Shown in pieces: positions 1 to 5,070 of a stretch of DNA of 5,958 bases. How positions within the stretch are numbered: position 1 is the first letter of the stretch; each line of letters starts with the position of its first letter. This DNA is from Deltaproteobacteria bacterium (GTDB lineage: Bacteria; Desulfobacterota; Desulfobacteria; Desulfobacterales; ETH-SRB1). The stretch covers positions 1 to 5,958 of the forward strand of contig JAFDFV010000123.1 in the NCBI GenBank assembly GCA_019309665.1, in the 5' to 3' direction. The notes below the pieces were generated by a model. That model did not search any database. It was given only the letters and a program-made list of their open reading frames with translations, and was not told the origin of the DNA. The translations under genes and the position numbers were made by a program.

Positions 1-2
1 TG

Positions 3-1232
3 GGGCTTGAAGAACTTTTTGAAAAAGTAGAAATGCCCCTTGTGCCGGTCCTTATGAAAATGGAAATGACGGGAATTAATGTTGATAGAGAAAAGCTGAT
101 GGTTCTTTCAAAATCATTTGAACATCAGCTTGATCAGCTTGAAAGCAGTATATATTCAATCGCAGGGGAAGAATTCAACATCAGATCTTCACAGCAATTA
201 GGAAAAATACTTTTTGAAAAACTAAAATTGCCGGTGCAAAAGAAGACAAAAAAGAAGACAGGCTATTCAACTGATGTAGATGTTCTTGCAGTTCTTGCAG
301 AGCTGCACGAACTTCCTGCTTTAATATTAAGGCACCGGACTCTTGCAAAACTTAAGTCAACATATGCGGATGCTTTGATAGATCTTGCAAATCCGGAAAC
401 AGGACGTATCCACACTTCATACAATCAGACAGTTACCGCTACAGGCCGTCTTAGCAGCTCTGAACCGAATCTTCAGAATATTCCGGTCCGAACCGATGAG
501 GGAAAAGAAATAAGAAAAGCTTTTATCCCAAGAAAAGGATGGTATTTGCTTGCCGCAGATTATTCTCAGATAGAACTCCGCATACTTGCCCATTATTCAG
601 ATGATAAAATACTTATCAAGGCTTTTAAAGAAGATGAAGATATACATACCCGGACTGCAACAGAGGTTTTCCAGGTTTTTCCATCTTTAATTAATTCCGA
701 ATTAAGGCAGCAGGCCAAGGTTATAAACTTCGGCATTATTTATGGAATGAGTCCCTACGGTCTTTCCAAAGAGCTGGGTATAAGCCGGAAAATGGCGAAA
801 ACCTATATACATAACTACTTTACAAGATACAGCGGCGTAAAGCAATTTATAGACGAGACGATCAAAGAGGCCAGGATTTCAAATAAGACAAGCACTTTGC
901 TTGGCCGTATTCGTCTTTTGCCGGATATTAACAGCTCAAATAAAAACTTGCGTGAGTTTGCCGAAAGGACAGCAATAAATACCCCTATCCAGGGAACGGC
1001 GGCGGATCTGATAAAGATAGCCATGATAACCGTGGACTCCGCATTTACAGAGAGATGCCTTAAATCTGCAATGCTGCTTTCCGTACATGATGAGATTGTT
1101 TTTGAAGTGCCTCCCGATGAACTGGATACAGTCAGAAGTCTTGTTAAAGATATAATGGAGGGTGTCTGGGATCTGAAGGTGCCGCTGAAGGTTAATATGG
1201 CGGTGGGAAAAAATTGGGCTGAAGCCAAATAG
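3..1232 (+). CDS. polA: DNA polymerase I, C-terminal polymerase domain (partial, 5' end outside window)
   Basis: Template-directed DNA synthesis for Okazaki-fragment maturation and excision repair in the cytoplasm. The frame is open from base 3 and reads GLEELFEKVEMPLVPVL, the usual linker between the 3'-5' exonuclease-like and polymerase domains, so the Met at 33 is internal, not a start. Counting that Met as residue 1, all family A motifs are present: the TGRLSS stretch (about 138-143), motif A DYSQIELR with metal-binding Asp176, motif B (O helix) from Arg225 through Lys229, Phe233 and Tyr237, and motif C VHDE with Asp353 and Glu354. Phe233 is the position where Phe, as in E. coli, discriminates against dideoxynucleotides. 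The protein ends at the normal place after VGKNWAEAK. About 409 residues are visible of the roughly 900 usual for the family; the 5' nuclease and most of the exonuclease domain are upstream. The polymerase core looks fully functional. Identification is secure. Confidence 0.97.
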   Translation, partial: GLEELFEKVEMPLVPVLMKMEMTGINVDREKLMVLSKSFEHQLDQLESSIYSIAGEEFNIRSSQQLGKILFEKLKLPVQKKTKKKTGYSTDVDVLAVLAELHELPALILRHRTLAKLKSTYADALIDLANPETGRIHTSYNQTVTATGRLSSSEPNLQNIPVRTDEGKEIRKAFIPRKGWYLLAADYSQIELRILAHYSDDKILIKAFKEDEDIHTRTATEVFQVFPSLINSELRQQAKVINFGIIYGMSPYGLSKELGISRKMAKTYIHNYFTRYSGVKQFIDETIKEARISNKTSTLLGRIRLLPDINSSNKNLREFAERTAINTPIQGTAADLIKIAMITVDSAFTERCLKSAMLLSVHDEIVFEVPPDELDTVRSLVKDIMEGVWDLKVPLKVNMAVGKNWAEAK

Positions 1233-1248
1233 TTTCCGGCCGGAAACT
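1231..1248. repeat. Perfect 18-bp palindrome overlapping the polA stop codon
   Basis: The sequence agtttccggccggaaact equals its own reverse complement. Its first two bases are the last two of the polA TAG stop. In RNA it could fold as a 7-bp stem with a GGCC loop. No T-run follows (the next bases are gccctttctc), so it is not a canonical intrinsic terminator. A dyad protein-binding site or an RNA 3'-end structure is possible. The symmetry is directly visible; the function is unknown. Confidence 0.6.
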
Positions 1249-1342
1249 GCCCTTTCTCGCAATCTCTGCGTCAATCTTCTGGATTTGTTTTTGCGGCGTA
1301 GTAAAAAAAATCCTTTATTTTAAAAAATATCAATAATAAACC

Positions 1343-1370
1343 TTGCTTTCAGCCTAAAAGGTGTTATTAT
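1343..1370 (+). promoter_or_regulatory. Probable sigma-70 promoter of the cold-shock gene
   Basis: A -35-like TTGCTT (1343-1348) is separated by 16 bp from a -10-like TATTAT (1365-1370). A TG one base upstream of the -10 (1362-1363) makes an extended -10. Transcription would begin near 1377, giving a leader of about 120 nt before the csp start at 1500. Long leaders are typical of cold-inducible csp genes. The prediction comes from sequence match and position only. Confidence 0.5.
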
Positions 1371-1430
1371 TATTTTTAATCAATAAAGGCTCATTCTTAA
1401 TTGGCGGGCCGGTTTCGTTCTAAAGGAAAA

Positions 1431-1452
1431 GTACCATTTGTCAAAGTGGCAC
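1431..1452 (+). promoter_or_regulatory. Small hairpin in the csp leader
   Basis: Within the presumed 5' leader, ccattt (1434-1439) pairs with aaagtgg (ending 1450) as a six-pair stem including one G-U wobble and a gtca loop. Two further outer pairs follow after a mismatch (gta against cac). csp leaders in other bacteria often fold in a temperature-dependent way that controls access to the ribosome binding site. Whether this modest stem has that role here is inference. Confidence 0.3.
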
Positions 1453-1499
1453 CCTGAAGTCTGGAACTATGAGAATTTCCGAAAAGGAGGGTGTTAATT

Positions 1500-1700
1500 A
1501 TGGCTAATGGAATTGTAAAATGGTTTAATAGCGGTAAAGGGTTTGGCTTCATTGAGCAGGAAGATGGTCCGGATGTATTTGTTCATCATTCAGCAATCAA
1601 TGCAAGTGGTTTTAAGTCTCTTGAAGAAGGTGACCGAGTTACCTTTGACATTGAGCAGGGTCAAAAAGGTCCTGCTGCAGCAAATGTCACCACGGTTTAG
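1500..1700 (+). CDS. Cold-shock protein, CspA family
   Basis: A 66-residue single cold-shock domain protein that binds single-stranded RNA or DNA and acts as an RNA chaperone in the cytoplasm. The length matches the family (65-70 residues). Visible motifs are MANGIVKWFN at the N-terminus with Trp8, RNP1 KGFGFI (13-18), RNP2 VFVHH (26-30), and the GDRVTFDIEQGQKGPAAANV C-terminal strands. The ATG at 1500 is chosen because AAGGAGG (1484-1490) lies 9 nt upstream. An in-frame GTG at 1491 directly abuts that site and is too close to be used. The gene has its own promoter, a long leader and a strong terminator, so it is most likely monocistronic. The leader suggests post-transcriptional control, but cold induction cannot be read from sequence, and many Csp paralogues are constitutive. 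Confidence 0.97.
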   Translation: MANGIVKWFNSGKGFGFIEQEDGPDVFVHHSAINASGFKSLEEGDRVTFDIEQGQKGPAAANVTTV

Positions 1701-1717
1701 ACCAATATTTCTAAGTT

Positions 1718-1760
1718 AAAAAAAGGGCATTCCATCGAATTATGAGGGAATGCCCTTTTT
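1718..1760. terminator. Intrinsic terminator of csp, probably bidirectional
   Basis: gggcattcc (1725-1733) pairs perfectly with ggaatgccc (1747-1755) around a 13-nt loop. The stem is flanked by an A-run on the left (1718-1724) and a T-run on the right (1756-1760). It therefore works as a U-tract terminator for the plus-strand csp transcript and, read on the other strand, for leftward transcription arriving from the M28 peptidase gene that ends at 1811. Such shared terminators are common between convergent genes. Confidence 0.93.
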
Positions 1761-1810
1761 GTTTTGCCTTCTAAAGATCCAGCCAATTTTTGAGTTCTTC
1801 TTATGTAAAC

Positions 1811-2676
1811 TCAAATAAGTCGTTCGACAGCCGCTTTTACTCCATGTACAACTTTTGCCATTCTTTCATAATCAAGTGTGTCATACGTATCACTTGCTGT
1901 GTGATAGTAAGGATTTCGATAAAAAGCGGTATCTGTTATCATTACGGCACGATAACCAAACTTATAAAATGACCAGTGGTCTGAAAAGTCAATTCCTATA
2001 ACTATAAAGCATTATACGAAAAAATTGGGATGTCTGTTCCCTCTTTGAAACCTTTCTTGACCATTTCCGTGAATTTTCTTGACCTGAGGTTTCCAACCGC
2101 TGCTATAAAATTACCTTTGGTTGAAAATTTTCGCTTCATGAAAGGGAGCGGAAATCCCTGGCTGCGAGGGCTATCTGCAAAATACCCGATCATCTCAAGG
2201 CAGATCATGCCAATAATTTTTTGGCGACTCTTCTTTAGCATTTGTGCATAGTGGTAACTACCCATATTTTTCGTTCTATATGCCGGTGGTTCCTCAAGAG
2301 CAAAAGCAACAAACTGAATTGCCGGGGCCACCCTTGATTTTGAGATAAGTCTTGCGATTTCCAAAAGACCGGCAACTGCACTTGCATTATCGTCTGCTCC
2401 AGGACTGCCCGCAACTGTATCGTAATGAGCTCCCAGTACAACTATCCCTTCTTCTTTGTTTGATCCAGGTATGCTGCCAATAATATTTCGATAAGTATTT
2501 CCTCGAAACACAAAAGATTGCTCATTAACATGACAGCCATATTCTTTAAACCGGCTGGATATATATTCTGCAACCTGATAGAGCTTTTCGTGGTCATTGT
2601 AACTTCGTGGGCCTATATCAACAGAAAGATAACGGATAGTTTCTTGCAAGCGTTTTATACTTTCCTGGAGTATCAT
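1811..2676 (-). pseudogene. M28-family zinc metallopeptidase, interrupted by a single-base frameshift
   Basis: M28 enzymes are di-zinc exopeptidases that remove N-terminal residues from peptides. The first frame (2676 down to a TAG at 2002-2004, 224 codons) contains GAHYDTVAG with ligands His84 and Asp86, the bridging Asp in GADDNAS (Asp95), the EEPP pair (Glu128, Glu129) with the catalytic Glu and a ligand, and LEMIGY (Glu161, where Asp or Glu is usual). It stops before the last ligand. The missing end reads in another frame from about 2003 to the TGA at 1811-1813: GIDFSDHWSF, then AVMITDTAFYRNP, then YYHTASDTYDTLDY, which holds the final His ligand. Adding one A to the AAA run at 2006-2008 (plus strand) joins both parts as NAFIVIGIDFSDHW and gives about 288 residues, a normal full length. 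No signal peptide is seen. An in-frame TGA lies 9 nt before the ATG and the ribosome site is weak. The truncated product should be inactive unless the shift is a sequencing error. Confidence 0.9.
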
Positions 2677-2743
2677 CCTGAATCATTAACCTCGATATAC
2701 GTTCCCCCTAAGTGCAGGCAACCCCTCAGATAATATAATCAAA

Positions 2744-3289
2744 TTACATTTTCTTTGGTTTGCCATATGAACTGCGTTTTTCTTTTACTGTAAAGCCGAT
2801 TTTTTTCTTTGGCTCATTTTCAATATTTATTAATTGATCTAACGTCTCAAAAACAATTTGAAAGCGTTCATCAGTGATCTGTTTTAACTCTTCAAGTTCT
2901 TTTTGGAGGTTCTCATTATCTAATAACGCGTGTCGAAGTTTTGTAAAAGTTCTTATTATTTGTATATTTACTTGAATAGCCCGTTTGCTGTTGAGAACAC
3001 TTGAAAGCATAGCTACACCCTGTTCGGTAAAGGCCATGGGTTTATACCTCAATCCCATCTTATCACTATTGGAGGTGCCAATTTGGCACCTCCAATACTC
3101 CAACTCCTTTTTTGTAAGATCGAACATAAAATCAGAAGGAAAGCGATCAATGTTTCTTCTTACCGCTCTTTTGAGTTGTTTTGTTTCAACCCCATAGAGT
3201 TCAGCAAGGTCCCTGTCAAGCATGACCTTTAAACCGCGTATCATATAAATTTTACTGACAATGGTTTCCATTGATACAATATTAGACAT
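2744..3289 (-). CDS. ORF6N domain-containing protein (putative DNA-binding)
   Basis: A 181-residue protein with the ORF6N domain at about residues 8-97. The signature stretches are IYMIRGLKVMLDRDLAELYGV (14-34), QLKRAVRRNIDRFPSDFMF (38-56) and AFTEQGVAMLSSVLNSKRAI (86-105). The domain is known from phage antirepressor-like and baculovirus proteins and is widespread as chromosomal copies in bacteria; a DNA-binding role is presumed for the family. A Glu/Leu-rich stretch at 120-155 is probably a coiled coil, and the tail is Lys-rich. The start at 3289 is chosen because AAGGA lies about 7 nt upstream; an in-frame ATG at 3307 has no comparable site. The coding sequence contains a 31-bp palindrome (separate entry). 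Downstream, 67 nt separate it from the broken peptidase on the same strand. It may be of mobile-element or phage origin. The target is unknown. Confidence 0.9.
   Translation of the reverse strand: MSNIVSMETIVSKIYMIRGLKVMLDRDLAELYGVETKQLKRAVRRNIDRFPSDFMFDLTKKELEYWRCQIGTSNSDKMGLRYKPMAFTEQGVAMLSSVLNSKRAIQVNIQIIRTFTKLRHALLDNENLQKELEELKQITDERFQIVFETLDQLINIENEPKKKIGFTVKEKRSSYGKPKKM
3067..3097. repeat. 31-bp inverted repeat inside the ORF6N gene
   Basis: Perfect 14-bp arms, tattggaggtgcca and tggcacctccaata, flank a 3-nt centre (att). The repeat lies wholly within the coding sequence and encodes residues YWRCQIGTSN (65-74), in the linker between two conserved halves of the ORF6N domain. Perfect arms of this length are not expected by chance in coding DNA. 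Candidates are an operator for autoregulation, a hairpin in the mRNA, or a trace of a small inserted palindrome kept in frame. The symmetry is observed; the role is not known. Confidence 0.75.
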
Positions 3290-3349
3290 AATAATATCCT
3301 TTTTCATCAGACAGGGTTGGGGACATTAGTTTATAAGATTGTCATCTGA

Positions 3350-3613
3350 TTATTTTATCTTCGAAAAGACCCTGTCAAGTTCTTCAATGGTTATTGACTC
3401 TACTTTAACCGGCTCTTTAAGGAAAGAACCATGAGGTATAAATTTACTCATCATCCCCACAAAATGATTGTAATCAACATATTCCTCTTTATTGTATTCA
3501 TTAATTTTTTTTGATTTACCTTTTTTTGAAAGATTGAATAATACATATTTGTTATCTTCTTCAACGATTCCGGTATAACCATTGCTGTATGATTTGATGC
3601 TTATAATTTTCAT
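3350..3613 (-). CDS. Hypothetical protein, 87 residues
   Basis: I do not recognise this protein. It is small, soluble and charged, with no membrane segment or signal peptide. The N-terminal half (MKIISIKSYSNGYTGIVEED, then NKYVLFNLSKKG) reads like short beta strands with a turn. Residues 31-48 are rich in Lys, Glu, Asn and Tyr. The end (ESITIEELDRVFSKIK) is likely a helix. The DNA is more AT-rich than the flanking polA and PilZ genes, which fits an acquired gene. The ATG at 3613 has no good Shine-Dalgarno sequence (cataacat precedes it), so the start is uncertain. It lies 60 nt upstream of the ORF6N gene on the same strand, so the two could be co-transcribed; any functional link is speculation. 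Confidence 0.6.
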   Translation of the reverse strand: MKIISIKSYSNGYTGIVEEDNKYVLFNLSKKGKSKKINEYNKEEYVDYNHFVGMMSKFIPHGSFLKEPVKVESITIEELDRVFSKIK

Positions 3614-3687
3614 TATGTTATGAGTGATGGCTTTGTAAAAAGTCCAAAAATTAAGTGTTCTGCCATATATGTTTCTTTCAATGTAAG

Positions 3688-3716
3688 TTGACCCATTAGA
3701 AGTTATATATTATACT
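3688..3716 (+). promoter_or_regulatory. Strong sigma-70-like promoter for the 131-aa membrane protein gene
   Basis: TTGACC (3688-3693) and TATACT (3711-3716) match the -35 and -10 consensus at five of six positions each and are separated by exactly 17 bp of AT-rich DNA. Transcription would start near 3723, about 37 nt before the ATG at 3760. On the opposite strand a TATAAT (3709-3714) overlaps the -10 but has no good -35, so a divergent promoter for the 87-aa gene is possible but weaker. Confidence 0.65.
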
Positions 3717-3759
3717 ATTTTTTATAAGCATTTTTAGACCCTGATTGAGCGCAAACAGA

Positions 3760-4155
3760 ATGAAAAATTTCCTTAAACGATTTTTGAAAATGGCGATAAC
3801 TATTGCCATCTTTCATTTTCTTCTCTCAAGCATTCTAACTCCGTTTTGCATCTCAACTCGACTATCAGGCACTCAATCACCGCTTTTGTCGGAATTTCAT
3901 GTGATTAATCATCTTGCTTACCTGCTTATGAGTATTATCGCGTTTCCATTGGGTATTCTAGCCAAGGTGGCGCCAACGCTTTACTCCTTTCTCAAATTGT
4001 CCGCCAAAGGTATTCCAACTTGGGTTCAAATTGAAATTCTGTTGTTACTGAACAGTCTGCTCGCGTCATCAATTTTCTCGGCTTGTTTTGTTTCCGTGTC
4101 AACTTTTATGAAATTAATCAAAAATCAAACAACGGAAAAAGAACATTTGGAATGA
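3760..4155 (+). CDS. Hypothetical three-helix membrane protein, 131 residues
   Basis: I do not recognise the family. The N-terminus MKNFLKRFLKM is basic and is followed by three hydrophobic segments, about 11-29, 52-71 and 91-114. These are separated by a polar loop (31-50) and a shorter one (73-90, containing SAKGIPTWVQ). The tail is hydrophilic (KNQTTEKEHLE). This predicts an inner-membrane protein with three helices; TM1 could alternatively be an uncleaved signal anchor. The ATG at 3760 lies behind a good promoter. An in-frame TTG at 3745 would add five residues but is a poorer codon. Neither has a clear Shine-Dalgarno site. It is the only plus-strand gene between the csp and the right edge, and inverted repeats follow it immediately. 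That solitary arrangement, resembling a small mobile cassette, hints at acquisition. No function can be assigned. Confidence 0.65.
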   Translation: MKNFLKRFLKMAITIAIFHFLLSSILTPFCISTRLSGTQSPLLSEFHVINHLAYLLMSIIAFPLGILAKVAPTLYSFLKLSAKGIPTWVQIEILLLLNSLLASSIFSACFVSVSTFMKLIKNQTTEKEHLE

Positions 4156-4175
4156 TACGGGGCACCCTTGATTAA

Positions 4176-4201
4176 TACCTGAATTTTGCACGATTCAGGT
4201 A
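4176..4201. repeat. 9-bp perfect hairpin after the membrane protein gene
   Basis: tacctgaat (4176-4184) and attcaggta (4193-4201) are perfect inverted arms around an 8-nt loop, tttgcacg. The hairpin lies 20 nt after the stop codon at 4155, where a transcript end is expected, but no T-run follows on either strand. It may be an RNA 3'-end structure or a dispersed intergenic palindrome. It sits only 4 bp from the larger inverted repeat at 4206-4305. Confidence 0.6.
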
Positions 4202-4205
4202 CTAT

Positions 4206-4305
4206 AGACTTTCAGATAATTCATTTCACAAGGCCAGAAGGAGGAAGGCGTATTAATTATACGTCGACGACTGATAACACAGTGAAATTATTTATCTGAA
4301 AGTCT
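4206..4305. repeat. 100-bp element bounded by 24-bp near-perfect inverted repeats (MITE-like)
   Basis: The left arm (4206-4229, starting agactttcagataa) and right arm (4282-4305, ending ttatctgaaagtct) are inverted copies matching at 22 of 24 positions, with weaker similarity continuing about 5 bp outward. The 52-bp interior has no open reading frame. It contains a Shine-Dalgarno-like ggagga, a small hairpin cgtat/atacg (4249-4263) and the palindrome cgtcgacg (4262-4269). The element fills the gap between the convergent genes ending at 4155 and 4311. It has the form of a miniature inverted-repeat element, or of a large hairpin that could end transcription in both directions. No transposase is nearby, and no clear target-site duplication is seen. 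Confidence 0.65.
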
Positions 4306-4310
4306 CTAAT

Positions 4311-4619
4311 CTATTCGAAACGGACAGGTGATACCGGCGCATCCTTTTCTTCCGGGAAATCAGCAAAAGGAAAAGGCAGCGTGTTTTCATTTAGGGTTAC
4401 GTACCGCATCACCCTGTAGGCATAGAAGGAAACCTTGTTGGAGAATTTCCTTACCGGCTTGCTGTAGGTTTTTGTGATAAAAAGGTAAACGTACTGAAAT
4501 AGAACGGCTACCTGTATAATGATCTTGAGGATCTCAATGACAACGAGAAAAAAAAGGGTGTAAAGGAGACGTATGCCGATCTTCTTGCGGGATAGTGTTG
4601 CACTTTTGATGGATTCCAT
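4311..4619 (-). CDS. DUF4389 family membrane protein
   Basis: A 102-residue membrane protein of unknown function matching my recollection of the DUF4389 pattern: a basic N-terminus (SRKKIGIRLLYTLFFL), a long hydrophobic stretch (about 15-48), then a semi-polar segment with FSNKVSFYAYRVMRYVTL (59-76) and the characteristic aromatic-proline motif PFPFADFP (82-89). The length fits the family, about 100 residues. The ATG at 4619 is preceded by AGGA at a spacing of about 7 nt, so it is preferred over an upstream TTG at 4676 without a clear ribosome site. It follows, on the same strand and 49 nt downstream, the small membrane-protein remnant ending at 4669, so the two were probably one transcription unit with the lysine-rich gene. 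Family assignment rests on recognised sequence pattern, not a search. No enzymatic residues are evident. Confidence 0.8.
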   Translation of the reverse strand: MESIKSATLSRKKIGIRLLYTLFFLVVIEILKIIIQVAVLFQYVYLFITKTYSKPVRKFSNKVSFYAYRVMRYVTLNENTLPFPFADFPEEKDAPVSPVRFE

Positions 4620-4668
4620 TGGTTTTCCTGCCTTTTTGTCTATTGTTATTTTTGGTCTAAAAGCATTT

Positions 4669-4829
4669 CTACTCAAACTTTTCCACTTTTTCTCCCCATT
4701 TGCTCATCTCATTGGCAGCTCTTCTTGCAGCAAACTGTGAACCGATAGTAGTCAGGGCAAAGAGGGTCAAATAACCCCGAGGACAATCCATGCGGTTTTT
4801 GGTTTGATATTATCGGATAGCGCTGGGTA
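4669..4829 (-). pseudogene. Small single-helix membrane protein, apparently frameshifted
   Basis: Two adjoining reading frames make one sensible protein. The upstream frame reads PALSDNIKPKTAWIVLGVI and then hits TGA at 4767-4769. The downstream frame reads LTLFALTTIGSQFAARRA and then NEMSKWGEKVEKFE, ending at the TAG at 4669-4671. Adding one A to the AAA run at 4769-4771 joins them into one continuous hydrophobic helix, AWIVLGVILTLFALTTIG, with an Arg-rich cytoplasmic flank, as expected for a single-pass membrane protein. No start codon is found in the upstream frame before the next stop at 4851-4853, so the 5' end is also unclear. The alternative is an intact 40-residue ORF from an ATG at 4791, but it has no ribosome site and splits the hydrophobic helix. 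It is co-oriented with the DUF4389 gene 49 nt downstream. Function is unknown. Confidence 0.45.
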
Positions 4830-4830
4830 T

Positions 4831-4935
4831 TTATTTCTTCTTTTCTTTTTTCAATTTTCGTTTTTCCTTTGGATTAAGCACGGCCTTTTTTTGTTGTTCC
4901 CTTTTGCCTTTATCTCTTTTCCCCTTATCACCCAT
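4831..4935 (-). CDS. Small lysine-rich protein, 34 residues
   Basis: MGDKGKRDKGKREQQKK, then AVLNPKEKRKLKKEKKK. About two-fifths of the residues are Lys or Arg, with no hydrophobic segment. Very short, strongly basic proteins of this MGDKGK type occur in Proteobacteria and Desulfobacterota as unannotated ORFs (my recollection, not a search). The strongest evidence here is the translation start: AAGGAG sits 8 nt before the ATG at 4935, one of the best ribosome sites in the window. A longer reading of the same frame to 5028 runs through unrelated-looking sequence and a 7-bp repeat, and is not supported. A basic peptide like this could bind nucleic acid or the ribosome, but that is inference from charge only. 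It leads the minus-strand group that continues with the membrane-protein remnant and the DUF4389 gene. Confidence 0.65.
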   Translation of the reverse strand: MGDKGKRDKGKREQQKKAVLNPKEKRKLKKEKKK

Positions 4936-5005
4936 ATCTGTTTCTCCTTGTTTGAAAATGATTTGCGCCGAACCGTAGCGCCGTTTTCTGACTTCATCGC
5001 TCTCT

Positions 5006-5040
5006 AACCGTGAACCGTGAACCGACAACTGTTAACGGTT
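5006..5040. repeat. Tandem 7-bp repeat (aaccgtg) with an inverted copy
   Basis: Two exact copies of aaccgtg (5006-5012, 5013-5019) and a partial third (aaccgac, 5020-5026) are followed by a gttaac palindrome (5031-5036) and an inverted cggtt (5036-5040) that can pair with the last aaccg. It lies in the gap between the PilZ gene (ending 5071) and the lysine-rich gene (starting 4935). It may be a fragment of a dispersed intergenic repeat; copy number elsewhere cannot be judged here. Confidence 0.5.
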
Positions 5041-5070
5041 ACTCTTACACTTATCTTACTGATCAGATCC

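Noticed and set aside
815..1274. Two long minus-strand ORFs opposite the end of polA
   Set aside because: They lie antisense to strongly conserved polymerase motifs and have no ribosome site or family resemblance; they are shadows of polA coding sequence.
1200..1300. Minus-strand open frame reading QKQIQKIDAEIARKG downstream of polA
   Set aside because: It looks protein-like for a short stretch but has no start codon, runs into antisense polA and ends within about 36 residues; probably chance.
1995..2015. Programmed -1 frameshift in the M28 gene
   Set aside because: No slippery heptamer of the XXXYYYZ type and no downstream hairpin are seen; a missing base in the homopolymer is simpler.
1790..2733. 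Plus-strand ORFs at 1790-1972, 2030-2251 and 2518-2733, and minus ORF 2235-2441
   Set aside because: All overlap the M28 peptidase sequence, whose motifs and continuous homology-like pattern clearly define the true frames.
2985..3197. 70-aa plus-strand ORF inside the ORF6N gene
   Set aside because: Antisense shadow of a well-supported domain.
4156..4310. Integron attC site behind the membrane protein gene
   Set aside because: There is no GTTRRRY core or matching inverse core bounding the repeat, and no integrase or further cassettes.
4804..5007. 67-aa plus-strand ORF rich in Phe and Leu
   Set aside because: It is the complement of the lysine-rich small gene; polyPhe is the expected antisense of polyLys codons, and no ribosome site is present.
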